A DNA stretch of 64,000 nt from Nigrospora sphaerica. Lineage: Eukaryota; Ascomycota; Sordariomycetes; Amphisphaeriales; Apiosporaceae. Under the pieces are notes generated by a model. It was not told the origin of the DNA. It ran no database searches and saw only the letters and a list, made by a program, of their open reading frames with translations. The DNA lies in assembly GCA_018287875.1 (NCBI GenBank), contig JAGVVL010000027.1, forward strand, positions 124,001-188,000. Direction: 5' to 3'. How positions within the stretch are numbered: position 1 is the stretch's first letter; each line of letters opens with the position of its first letter. This document shows positions 23,218 through 33,264 of this stretch, piece after piece. The position numbers and the translations under genes are program-made.

Positions 23218-23414
23218 GTCAGGAATCGATAAACGGAAGGATATGGGTGCTTCTCTCCATTCTGTCACATAGGGGACCTGGTAGGTGGTCCAGTGATCCT
23301 TGGGTCTCATCTGGGATCCTCCGGTCCCCTGAAATATCTAAGTCCTCCACGCTGAAGTCCTCACCTCAGACTCTTCTGGTGTATGGAGGTCTCACGCATG
23401 CTCCTTTGACATGG
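23218..23414 (+). repeat. Diverged direct repeat, copy 2
   Basis: Second copy of the sequence at 22611-22818, about 605 bp downstream in the same orientation. Many of the differences are C/T or A/G, as expected if the pair has been exposed to RIP, but this was judged by eye only. Confidence 0.75.
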
Positions 23415-23969
23415 ATCCTCCAAGGACCGCGGTAGTAATAGAGATCACTGGCAACTCGTGTGTTACCCATCTTCGGAGCCCTGACTCCCATATAAATTGG
23501 ACTGGTGCCAACCTGTCGCACTGGGAATGGAATTACAAGAGCGGCATTTGGTTTCTATATTAGATGGATAAAGGAATATAGGATACTAGACATGGCTGTC
23601 TAAGTATATAGTGTAACTGGCTAACATTAAGACAGTGCGCCACTAAAATCTATCCACTTGATGGATCGAGTAGCTTCATTTGTCCGACACAGCCTCACTC
23701 ATCCTCAGCGCCTGCCACTGTCATATTTTACTGAATAGCTCTTTGCACCTGTCATACCCATACGTTTTGCGCTATTTAAAGTAGCTGCTGTTGCCCGTAC
23801 GATCATCATGGGCTCTCATGCCTCTCCTGAATGCGGCAACCGAGCCACCGATGCTGCTATGATGGCTCTTGCCGCTCATGTTCCTGCCATCGCTCCTCCT
23901 GTCGCTTCCATCCCCATTACTGGCATCCCATAGGGGCTGCCACGCACTCGTTCCTACCCCTTGGCTTTC

Positions 23970-24060
23970 ACCCCGAGGCTCCCATCCCGTGGCTCCCATC
24001 CTGTGGCTCCCATCCTGTAGCTACCATCCCATGGCTCCCATCCCATGGTTTCCATCCCTT
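23970..24060 (+). repeat. 15-bp minisatellite (GGCTCCCATCCCRTG-like)
   Basis: About six head-to-tail imperfect copies of a 15-bp unit, GGCTCCCATCCC(A/G)TG, with C/T variation between copies. There is no plausible coding role. Confidence 0.85.
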
Positions 24061-24309
24061 CCCTGCCGTTTGAAAATTTGTGCTTCCTGCTCTGTATGCC
24101 CCGTGAGTCCTCGCTCCTGCCGTAATACCCTCCTCTTCTGGACTAACCTCCTTCCCGGCCCAAAAGCTATGCGGAAGGAATGTGCCCCAAAGGTTGGGAG
24201 TGATTAGCAAAGCTATCAATACTCGCCGACGTCTAGAATTCCCCCGGATTGATTTCCTTCTCTTCTCCATGCTCACATGAGGTGAGCATCTGCCCGGCTT
24301 TCTTTTGCG

Positions 24310-24334
24310 CTCTCTCTGCCTATCTCTCTCTACT

Positions 24335-24368
<34 letters not shown>

Positions 24369-24372
24369 CCAC
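24310..24372 (+). repeat. CT and CA dinucleotide microsatellites
   Basis: A (CT)n tract (about 24310-24351) runs straight into a (CA)n tract (about 24351-24372). Confidence 0.9.
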
Positions 24373-24379
24373 ACGCACG

Positions 24380-24888
24380 ATGGAGAGAAGTTCGCCCCCA
24401 CCTGCGCACCAGGACGAAATCGAGCTTGGGGCCATGCCCAACACGACGCCCCCGGCCCAGCCCGCGGCCGAGCCCGCAGCCGAACCCGCGACCCAACCCG
24501 CGACCGAACCCGAGGCCAAGGACGAGGCCGTGTCGACCCCGGCGCCCCCGCCCCCGCCCCTGCCGAGTTGGAGGCCAGAAACAATGCCGTCCTGCCTTCA
24601 CCCAGCCCGTCCAAGAGGCGCCGGGCGACCCGGCAGCTAAACTACAAGCAGCCGGAGACAGCCACAGCCAGCTCCTACGGTGTCACCGCTAACGATAACG
24701 ATGCCTCCGCTGCCGCCGCCGCTGCCGCCGCCGACGCTGTCACCAACGCTGCCACTACCCTTGCCGCTGCTCCTGCCCCTGTCCCCTGCCGCCGACCGCG
24801 TCGCTGCCAAATCTTCAGTCACGAGGCGTTCCGCGCTTCCCGTTGCAACCCGCAACGCTTGTTTTCTTCCCTAACCGGCCACTCGTGA
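24380..24888 (+). pseudogene. Pro/Ala-rich low-complexity ORF with apparent frameshift
   Basis: An ATG at 24380 opens an 86-codon frame rich in Ala-Glu-Pro repeats (AAEPAAEPATQPATEPEA). The frame seems to shift within a C-rich run near 24540-24560. The adjacent frame then gives a more natural sequence starting ELEARNNAVLPSPSPSKRRR and followed by an Ala tract encoded by GCC repeats. A similar GCC-rich Ala tract recurs at about 25110-25310. No domain was recognised. It may be a decayed gene or compositional noise. Confidence 0.25.
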
Positions 24889-26226
24889 CGAAGCAGAGCA
24901 AATTCACGCCTACAATAGTAGCTACATCAAGCGTTGTCGGTCCTGTCTTATACGAGCGCGGTCGCTAGTCTGGTTCACCATGTCCTGACTCTCAACAGTG
25001 GTAAAGCGCAGATCATTTTTGAACGCTGGCGGCGGCAGTGGCGTTCCTGGTTTATTATAGCCAGAATTCGGGAGTTGTTAGAACCGACAACCAACAGATC
25101 TGCGCTGCCGCCAGCGCTGATGGTGCCGTCGCCGCCGTCAGCCGTGCCGTTGATGCTGCCAACCGTGCCGCCGCCGCCACCAACGCCGCAGCCGCCGCCA
25201 GCGGTGGCGCCGTTGACCTTGCGGTCGACTCACCCACCGTGTCGCCGCAGCCGCCAACGCCGCTAACCGTGCCAATGCTGCCGCCGGTGCCACCCTTGCC
25301 GACGCCCCTGCAAGCCCGCTTTAGGAGGGGTAGTCCCGAGTGCTGCGAATTCAAGAAAGGGAGGAGTCTTGAAACATCCCCGCCCAACCACACGCCCAAA
25401 AGGGAGGCTCGATTCCGACAGTGCTGCGCTCGATTCCGACAGAGGCACGCATTTATCGTGATGCCCACGCTGCATCTCTTACTCTACATGAGAACCGTGG
25501 CAACAGCACTCTTCGTTTAAAAGATCTGAGGGGATCTATGTGGGCGACCTAGAATTCTCCAGACGTTGAGGTGGTCGGACGACTTGATACGTTCCATTAC
25601 GGCGAGCGGCGGGGCATCTATGAGACGCGTTTCCTTACTGGATGGTCCTGCGTATAGGTATGTGGCTGGATGTGGCGGGAGATGGTTTGAGGCGTCTCGA
25701 GCATTGAGCCTGCGCTGGACCTCACGATAGTTGGCATGGTGTTGAGCTTCGTGTCAAGGCTGCGCCAGCACTGGCAGCGTAGCCTCCGTTATCTTAGCCC
25801 TTAGGCCAGTCCACCTCCTCTTTGCCGGCGGTTCTGGGAAACGAGGCCATTGTGAGGTTTGCCGTGTGAGCTTCAGTGGTTGGTGTGCAGGCGGAGGGGC
25901 GGGTGCAGGTTCATTACCAACGCTGGGTGCAGGCCAGCCAGTATAGGGCAGCCAAGCCAGGTCCAGCGCGCGCACGCGAAAAGAACAACGAAACCAAAAC
26001 AATGACAGTGTGTCTCATGATACTGAGTTCGGTTGATGCACCTTGGCAGCCTGGAAGTACTGAGTCCCCACTAAATTTGTATTGCTGCACCGTACTAACT
26101 GTCTGCAGGTTACTTGCTGTCACGGCATCGCGGCGGGCCAGCATCACGCAACCTACTGCACCGCGCCGCTTCGGTACCGCCCCACAACTAGGAAACCTCT
26201 CTCCTACTTGTGCAACAACAACGCTA
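24889..26226. other. Intergenic, partly GCC-rich low complexity
   Basis: No gene is supported. The part at 25100-25310 is trinucleotide-rich (GCC/CCG). A 20-bp sequence containing GCTCGATTCCGACAG is repeated twice in tandem at about 25408-25442. The rest is featureless by eye. Confidence 0.35.
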
Positions 26227-27297
26227 TCATAGTACCAATAGCTTTGGCCCTTCCCATTTGCTATGCTGCCCCGTCGAAAGCGCCCAGATCCCTTTCGACT
26301 TCCTCTCGTCTACTTCTCCGCAGAACTGAACGGTTGCGGGCGCATTGGTGTTGTCTCTGGGAACCGGTGATGGTCCCACATGGCCAGCGACGGACCCCGA
26401 TTGGTTCGTCCAGATCCCTTTGGTCTTCACGTCGACTACTTCTCCGCAGAACCGAATGGTTGTGGACGCATTGGGGTTGTATCTGGTAACTGACGATGGT
26501 CCCGCATGGCCAGCGACGGGCGTCGGTTGGCTCGTCCAGGTCCCGCTAGTCTTCCCGTCGACGACTTTTCCGCAGAACTGAAGGGTTGTGGACGCGTTGC
26601 TGCTGTATCTGGCAACCGACGACGGTTCCGCATCGCCAGCGACGGGCATCGGTTGGCTCGTCCAGCGCGGGGTGGAGGGGAAAAGGGGTCGAAGAGGGGC
26701 GGCAGGCACCGCGAACCCCCTACCCCCGCTGGACTCCCCCTCGATGACGACTCCGCGGAGCTGTACGGTTGTGGGCGCATCAGTATTTGCAGATGGCTGT
26801 CGTTCATCGTCTCCGGGAACCAATGATGGTTCCGCATCTCCAGCAACGGGCTTCGGTTGGCGGCATAAAACTTGCTGGCTTTCGGTTGCCTGGCCGTATG
26901 ACTCACGTAGCTGAGGCTTGACCTGGTCATCCGTACTGGGTCGGTGCGGGGCCGCGGATACAGTCTGGGCTATGGCTGGAATTTGGCGTTGCTCGTTTCT
27001 TGGCCCGTGGGGTGATGGTGATTTGCCGTTGGCTTCTTCTTGAGTGTTTTGTCGCTCATGTAGCTGCGGCTGGACCTGTTCATTGGCACTTGGTTGGCGC
27101 GGGACCGAGGATGCAGCCTGGGTTATGGCTGGATTTTGGCGTTGCTCGTCTCCTGGATGGGAGGACGGTGGTGCATCGCCGTTGGCTTCCTGAGACTTGC
27201 GTTTCTTCCGCTTACGGAGGATGTAGTTAAAAGGTACAGGCTAGAGGAGGCTCAGAAGAAGAGCAATCAGAAGTATTATCTCATCCAGACCCCCCAT
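26227..27297 (-). pseudogene. Membrane-anchored protein with 42-residue repeat tail, interrupted by one in-frame stop
   Basis: On the minus strand an ATG at 27297 starts MGGLDEIILLIALLLSLL, a hydrophobic segment, then meets a TAG at codon 19 (27243-27241). The same frame stays open for a further 337 codons to the stop at 26227. The region after the stop begins PVPFNYILRKRKKRKSQEANGD and is Gln/Pro/Ser-rich. It ends in three imperfect 42-residue repeats of the type WT-x-Q-x5-AGxxxPSxVxR...FCGxVVDxKTxGx, with two more degenerate relatives. The basic segment after the stop closely resembles the post-membrane segment of the neighbouring ORF 27506-27300, so the two look like tandem paralogues. There is no ATG between the stop and codon 199, which argues against translation starting downstream. 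Family unknown; it may be a living gene with an intron I have not found. Confidence 0.45.
26300..26680 (-). repeat. 126-bp direct repeats (3 units, plus degenerate flanks)
   Basis: Three units of 126 bp in the minus-strand frame described above, each beginning near WTSQP/WTNQS and containing FCGEVVD. The copies are clearly more diverged than those in the NLR genes of this window. Confidence 0.75.
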
Positions 27298-27405
27298 AGT
27301 TAAACGATAGATGCAGTCTGTACGGTGGGATTTTGGTGTTGCCCGTTTCTTAGGCTGGAGGTCGGTAATGCTTTGCCGTTGGCTTCTTCTTGAGACTCGC
27401 ATTTA
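26955..27405 (-). repeat. Three spaced copies of a ~95-bp sequence
   Basis: Related segments lie at about 26958-27055, 27108-27205 and 27308-27402. On the plus strand each runs from an ATGCAGYCTG-like start, through GGxTTTTGGYGTTGCYCGT, to GCCGTTGGCTTCY. On the minus strand they encode the SQE(E)ANG...QRQNP motif, so they probably arose by duplication of a coding segment. Confidence 0.65.
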
Positions 27406-27506
27406 GCCGGACGGGTAATCCAACATCGAAGGATGTAATATGCAATTACTGCCAAGTGATAGAGACCAGCAAAAAGGCAATAAACCAGTGCCGTAAATAA
27501 GTCCAT
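27300..27506 (-). CDS. Small single-pass membrane protein, paralogue of the disrupted neighbour
   Basis: A 68-codon frame with a true ATG (27506-27504). It starts MDLFTALVYCLFAGLYHLAV, one long hydrophobic segment (about 4-26), followed by a Cys/Arg-containing turn and a polar tail (CESQEEANGK...NGQHQNP). The tail matches the post-membrane tail of the disrupted ORF just downstream (26227-27297), supporting real coding history for both. The stop comes early relative to the neighbour's long repeat tail, so this copy may be truncated. Function unknown. Confidence 0.35.
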   Translation of the reverse strand: MDLFTALVYCLFAGLYHLAVIAYYILRCWITRPAKCESQEEANGKALPTSSLRNGQHQNPTVQTASIV

Positions 27507-28191
27507 AAGAGAACGATGATATTAGGGAATGTAACCGAGTAGATGAGGGGTTTACTAGTGAGGTCACGGTAGACTTTTAGAACACCCGTCAAGTAGGAGA
27601 GGGAACAATTTAAAAGATAGAGATGTTATAAAGGAGATGGATATTTTATAGAAGAGACGGCTAGCTAAGGGAGGGAGGGAGAATGCAGGAAATTTATAGC
27701 TGGGGGAGCTGTGCTATTAAAGTGCTAGTCGAAAGGTCCATAAGTTTGAAGATCTGCTGAGACGCGTGTTACCTCTTGAGGGAGAAGTAAGGGGGGAGAC
27801 GGTTCCAGTCTCAACAACAACAGAGTCTAGCATAAGTACGCTTATCCACATAAGCTCGGTTTAGTGTAGATCGGCCTAATATTATGCGTAGACGGCCTTA
27901 GGGCCGAAGTATAGAGGTCGTCTTGATAAGGCGTAATTTTCATGTGAATGACCCCAAGATAGAAAGACCGACACCGGGGTAAGAGGTGGTGGGGGCTAAT
28001 AGATGGTATGTAAATGGCCCCAATGAGAGTTAAACAGAGGAACACATGATGTTCTGGACTAAGTTTCATTTACATGACTGGGCTACAGAACGTTACTATT
28101 TGAGGTTAAAGGACTCTTCAGTCCGACTATACGTACCACCGCCAGAGCTAATCGAGGTAAATGCCGAGCCATAGGAGATAGTAGCAAGGAC
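27507..28191. other. AT-rich intergenic stretch before the inverted-repeat boundary
   Basis: About 690 bp with no supported gene and lower GC than the flanking genes. It may be eroded repeat DNA; no family was recognised. Confidence 0.35.
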
Positions 28192-28338
28192 TGATGCGTG
28201 GATGGCATCCTGGGTCCAGAACTAGAGGGGTCCTGCGTGGTAGACTAGGCCTAATCCGGCGGGTAGAACAATATATCTGCTGCCCCTCACTGCCAGGACT
28301 GGCAGTGAGGCACGCCTTCTTCTACACATCACTTTGAC
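28192..28338 (+). repeat. Left arm of a ~145-bp inverted repeat enclosing an NLR gene
   Basis: The outer end reads TGATGCGTGGATGGCATCC and the inner end CACATCACTTTGAC. The reverse complement of 33122-33264 matches it almost base for base over its whole length (a handful of substitutions and a 3-4-bp indel). The arm also contains a small internal palindrome, CACTGCCAGGACTGGCAGTG. Weaker similarity continues about 30 bp inward. Confidence 0.9.
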
Positions 28339-28381
28339 GCCATGCTTCACCTCACCATAAAAGCATCAAGAACAACCCGCC

Positions 28382-31300
28382 ATGGCGTCTAATTACTCGG
28401 CTTCAATTAGCTGCCTGGCGGTTCGAGGCCAGCCCCGACGGCCTGCCTCACGCGAGCAGTTCGGGATCGCCGTCATCTGCGCGCTGACCCTCGAGGCCAA
28501 CGCCGTCGACGCCCTGTTCGACCGCTGCTGGGACGAGGACGGCCCGCCGTACGACAAGGCGCCCGGCGACCCCAACGCCTACTCCACCGGCGTCATCGGC
28601 CGGCACAACGTCGTCCTCGCCCACATGCCCGGCATGGGCAAAGCGAAGGCGGCCGCCGTCGCCGCCAACTGTCGGAACAGTTTCCCCAACATCAGGCTGG
28701 CCCTGGTGGTGGGTATCTGCGGGGTCGTTCCATCGAGCTCGGAAGGCGACGAGAGGGTCCTAGGTGACGTGATTGTCAGCAGCGGCGTCGTTCAGTACGA
28801 CTTAGGGCGGCAGTTCCCCGACCGATTCGAACGCAAAGACACTCTCCTGGACTCACTTGGGCGCCCTAACACGGAAATCCGCAGTTTGCTAGCTAAGCTT
28901 AGCGGACGCCGGGATCGGAAACTACTCCAAAAGAAACTCGCCGACTACTTAAACGATATCCAGAAGGAGCCTGACCTCTGTGCTACTTATCTTGGGCTCG
29001 CGCAAGATACCTTGTTCGATGGAGCGTATCGACATATCGACGATAGAAAGTCGTGCGCCGATTGCGGCTGCAATGGCCCGCTCATACCCCGAGACCGCCT
29101 CAAGCAGGCCAACTCCCAGCCCGCCGTGCACTTCGGCCTGATCGCGTCCGGCGACACGGTGCTCAAGTCGGGCGAGCACCGCGACAGGATCGCGCAGCAG
29201 GCCGGCGTCATCGGCTTCGAGATGGAGAGCGCCGGGGTGTGGGACAGCTTCCCGTGCGTGGTGATCAAGGCCGCTTGCGACTACGCCGACAGCCACAAGA
29301 GCAAGGCGTGGCAGCCGTACGCGGCGGCGACGGCGGCGGCGTGCGCGAAGGCGTTTCTCGACTTTTGGGTCCCTTCGCTCCCAGGTACGTGATGTTCCGC
29401 CGGGGGGTTCGTGTAGGCTAGGAATTGTATGTACTAAATAATGTAGGCCCACAATCTGCGCGGGACGAGCCTACCGGTCCATGGTGTAAGTAAATGAGGG
29501 ATGCTATTTCGGATACGGCGATTCTGACCCACTGGCAGTTCTGGTGCCATATACGAAGAACGATAATTTTGTTAGTCGAGCGGCTGCCCTAGAAGCGCTA
29601 CAACGGCAGCCGTATAAGGCGCAGTCGCAAGCACGCGTGGCGTTGTTTGGCCTGGGTGGCATTGGGTAGGTTAGCCTTCGAACCGGGTACACGAAGCTTC
29701 CTGCTGATCGGTACCAGGAAAACGCAGATCGCGCTCGAGTATGCGTACCGGCTCCGGGAGGAGCATCCGGACATATCCGTCTTCTGGGTCCACGGCGGCA
29801 CAGCCGCACGATTCCGCGAGTCCTTCGACTCGATTGCGAGAGAGTGTGAAGTCCCCGGCTATGACGACCCCAAGGCCGATGTGCCGTCGCTTGTAAAGGG
29901 GTGGCTCGAGAGGAAAGAGCACGGCGATTGGGTGATGATAATCGATAATGCCGACGACGCCGATGTCTTCTTCCCGCGGCCACAGCCTGGTAAGGTCGAT
30001 GTCAGCCAGAATCAGCTACTAGGGCGCTACTTACCGGAGTGCGCCCATGGATCGATCCTCGTCACGACCCGGAACAAGCAAGTAGGCGTGAAGTTTACGA
30101 AGGGGAAGCCGCCGATCGAGATCAAGGCGATGGACAATAACGAATCCGATCAGCTCCTTCGTCCGTACCTAAGCGACGGCGAGGCGACAGCGGACGAGCT
30201 GGCGATGCTCTCTTCTCGACTGGAGCACCTCCCACTGGCGCTTGTTCAGGCGGCCGCTTTTATGGAGCAGGAGAGTATAGATGTTGACAGCTATCTGCGA
30301 CTTCTAGACGAAGGCGACCAGAGTCTCATCGAGCGGCTCAGTGAAGAGTTCGAGCCGGTTGGGCGGGACTCGGATATGCCTTAGGCTGTCGCAGCGACGT
30401 GGGTTCTTTCATTCGAGCAGATCCAGCGTCAGACCCCGTTTGCAGGCGAGCTGCTCTCCCTAATGAGTCTGTTCGACCGGCAGGCTATCCCCCAGGCCTT
30501 TTTAAAGGATTTCGCTAAGCAGCGGCCGGACACAGTGCAACAAGGAGCCGGGCCTATTATCAAAGCATTAGGCGTCCTTAAAGCCTTTTCGCTCGTAACG
30601 GAGGAGAAGAGCCGAGGTGTCGATATACACCGTCTAGTTCAGCTAATTACACGCAAATGGCTCGTGGATAAGGGCACGATGAACGAGTTTGCCGGCCAGG
30701 CGCTTTACACGGTATCGCACTGCTACCCATATGGCGGGGAATTTAAGAACCAAGCGCAATGCCGCGCCTACCTTCCGCACGCGCAGAAGGTCCTCGAGCA
30801 GGCCGGTCGACAGTCCGAGGAGGAAAAAAAGGCAGAAGCGTCTCTCCTCCACAATGTCGCTGGACTTTTTAACTTGGAAGGCAAATGGAAGCAGGCGGAG
30901 TTGTTCCTAGTGCGAGCAGAAAAGATTAAAACGGAAGTCTTTGAGGCAGATGATCCCTCGACACTGGCCAGCCTCGGTAACCTGGCAGCGACGTACAGGA
31001 ACCAAGGCCGATGGAAGGAGGCCGAGTCGCTAGAGGTGCGGGTGATGGAGACGAGAAAGACGGTGTTGGGAGAGGACCATCCCGACACGCTGACCAGCAT
31101 GGCCAACCTGGCGTCGACGTATTGGAACCAAGGCCGATGGAAGGAGGCCGAGTCGCTGGAGGTGCGGGTGATGGAGACGAGAAAGACGGTGTTGGGAGAG
31201 GACCATCCCGACACGCTGACCAGCATGGCCAACCTGGCGTCGACGTACAGGAACCAAGGCCGATGGAAGGAGGCCGAGTCGCTGGAGGTGCGGGTGATGG

Positions 31301-32895
31301 AGACGAGAAAGACGGTGTTGGGAGAGGACCATCCCTCGACGTTGAGCAGCATGGCCAACCTGGCAGCGACGTACAGGAAGCAAGGCCGATGGAAGGAGGC
31401 CGAGTCGCTGGATGTGCAGGTGATGGAGACGAGCTCGACGGTGTTGGGAGAGGACCATCCCTCGACGTTGAGCAGCATGGCCAACCTGGCAGCGACGTAC
31501 AGGAACCAAGGCCGATGGAAGGAGGCCGAGTCGCTGGATGTGCGGGTGATGGAGACGAGAAAGACGGTGTTGGGAGAGGACCATCCCTCGACGCTGAGTA
31601 GCATGGCCAACCTGGCGTCGACGTACAGGAACCAAGGCCGATGGAAGGAGGCCGAGTCGCTATTTGTGCGGGTGATGGAGACGAGCTCGACGGTGTTGGG
31701 AGAGGACCATCCCGACACGCTGACCAGCATGGCCAACCTGGCGTCGACGTATTGGAACCAAGGCCGATGGAAGGAGGCCGAGTCGCTGTTTGTGCGGGTG
31801 ATGGAGACGAGCTCGACGGTGTTGGGAGAGGACCATCCCGACACGCTGACCAGCATAGCCAACCTGGCGTCGACGTATTGGAACCAAGGCCGATGGAAGG
31901 AGGCCGAGTCGCTGGAGGTGCGGGTGATGGAGACGAGCTCGACGGTGTTGGGAGAGGACCATCCCTCGACGCTGACCAGCATAGCCAACCTGGCGTCGAC
32001 GTATTGGAACCAAGGCCGATTGAAGGAGGCCGAGTCGCTGAATGTGCGGGTGATGGAGACGAGCTCGACGGTGTTGGGAGAGGACCATCCCTCGACGCTG
32101 AGCAGCATGGCCAACCTGGCGTCGACGTATTGGAAGCAAGGCCGATGGAAGGAGGCCGAGTCGCTGGATGTGCGGGTGATGGAGACGAGAAAGACGGTGT
32201 TGGGAGAGGACCATCCCTCGACGCTGACCAGCATAGCCAACCTGGCGTCGACGTACAGGAAGCAAGGCCGATGGAAGGAGGCCGAGTCGCTGGAGGTGCG
32301 GGTGATGGAAACGAGCTTGACGGTGTTGGGAGAGGACCATCCCGACACGCTGACCAGCATGGCCAACCTGGCGTCGACGTACAGGAACCAAGGCCGATGG
32401 AAGGAGGCCGAGTCGCTGGAGGTGCGGGTGATGGAGACGAGCTCGACGGTGTTGGGAGAGGACCATCCCGACACGCTGACCAGCATGGCCAACCTGGCGT
32501 CGACGTATTGGAATCAAGGCCGATGGAAGGAGGCCGAGTCGCTGTTTGTGCGGGTGATGGAGACGAGAAAGACGGTGTTGGGAGAGGACCATCCCGACAC
32601 GCTGACCAGCATAGCCAACCTGGCGTCGACGTATTGGAACCAAGGCCGATGGAAGGAGGCCGAGTCGCTGGAGGTGCGGGTGATGGAGACGAGCTCGACG
32701 GTGTTAGGAGAGGACCATCCCGACACGCTGACCAGCATGGCCAACCTTGCCCACACCTGGATGTCGCAAGGCCTTACTACTGAGGCTCTTGGCTTGATGG
32801 ATGAGTGCGCACAAGCACGTAATAGAGTCCTCGGGGCAGAGCATCCAGATACCCAATCCTCGTTTACTACACTAGACGCCTGGCGCGCCAGATAG
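28382..32895 (+). pseudogene. PNP (nucleoside phosphorylase)-NB-ARC-TPR NLR protein with one in-frame stop
   Basis: Predicted exons are 28382-29384, 29539-29665 and 29718-32895. The second intron (GTAGGT...ACCAG) splits the P-loop codon and restores GLGGIGKTQ (372-380). Residues about 25-330 form a nucleoside-phosphorylase/MTAN-like domain with MPGMGKAKAA, LVVGICGVVP, GFEMESAGVWD and CDYADSHK. NB-ARC follows, then 14 near-identical 42-residue TPR units of kinesin-light-chain type (WKEAESL, VLGEDHP) and a diverged last unit. Codon 599 is TAG (30382-30384), inside NB-ARC, in a context that otherwise reads AVAATWVLSFEQIQ in the same frame. A single C-to-T change from CAG would explain it, and no plausible short intron removes it. 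The intact paralogue at 61646-58242 has a sense codon (Asn) there. Related PNP-domain NLRs are considered immune or incompatibility sensors; the effector domain relatives in bacterial Detocs cleave ATP. The copy is therefore likely dead in this strain, unless the stop is a sequence error. Confidence 0.88.
30961..32724 (+). repeat. 14 x 126-bp TPR-coding tandem repeat array
   Basis: Fourteen head-to-tail units of exactly 126 bp, followed by one degenerate unit (32725-32850). The variable spots are few and recur: ANLA(S/A)TY(R/W)(N/K)QG, ESL(E/D/F/N)V, MET(RK/SS/SL)TV and DHP(D/S)TL. The rest is almost invariant. Confidence 0.97.
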
Positions 32896-33121
32896 CTTAA
32901 TGTCATATCCACGCGTAGTATAGGGGAGTGAATAAGCCAATTCATTCAACCGATTGTACGTCCTCTAAGAACTCAGCAGTTCTTTCCCCTGTGGATTCCT
33001 ACAATTCTGAGAGCTCTATGATTCCTATCTCTAATACCTATAATTTTTTAGAACAGGTTTGCTTTTGTAGCGACGGAGCACTTATCTGATCTCTTTTTGA
33101 GGTGATGAAGTGAAGTATAGG
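32896..33121. other. Short spacer between NLR stop codon and right inverted-repeat arm
   Basis: 226 bp with no gene. It probably holds the 3' UTR of the NLR gene. Confidence 0.4.
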
Positions 33122-33264
33122 GTCAAAGTGATGTGTAGAAGGCGTGCCTCACTGCCAGAACTGGCAGCGAGGGGCAGCAGATATATTGTTCTATCTGCCG
33201 AATTAGGCCTAGTCCACCACGCAGGACCCTCCAGTTCTGGACCCAGGATGCCATCCACGCGTCA
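33122..33264 (-). repeat. Right arm of the ~145-bp inverted repeat
   Basis: Inverted partner of 28192-28338. The outer end (33264, read on the minus strand) is TGACGCGTGGATGGCATCC. The gypsy-derived sequence starts immediately outside, so the arm could also be a piece of that element's LTR (it runs from a TG near 33133 to a terminal CA at 33264). Confidence 0.9.

Larger units (their letters stand above)
22136..24379. other. Gene-poor repeat-bearing region
   Basis: No gene is supported. The region holds two diverged direct copies of a 200-bp sequence, a 15-bp minisatellite and a CT/CA microsatellite, annotated separately. A stretch near 22980-23120 is enriched in short TTTC/TCTCGACG-like elements but without a regular period. 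Confidence 0.4.

Noticed and set aside
30300..30450. A short intron that would remove the in-frame TAG at codon 599
   Set aside because: The possible GT...AG pairs ending at CCTTAG either shift the frame or are far below normal intron length (for example 27 bp), so a nonsense mutation is the simpler reading.
30768..32492. Antisense open frame of 574 codons opposite the TPR array
   Set aside because: Same cause: the repeat unit lacks stops in several frames. The sense frame has the TPR signature and continues from the NB-ARC domain.
30961..32724. Could the regular repeats be a CRISPR-like or satellite array?
   Set aside because: The units are direct, spacerless, multiples of three, and encode a continuous TPR frame in a eukaryotic gene.
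31641..32783. Alternative plus-strand frame in the TPR array (380 codons)
   Set aside because: Gly/Arg/Asp-rich repeat without any domain, fully inside the real coding frame.
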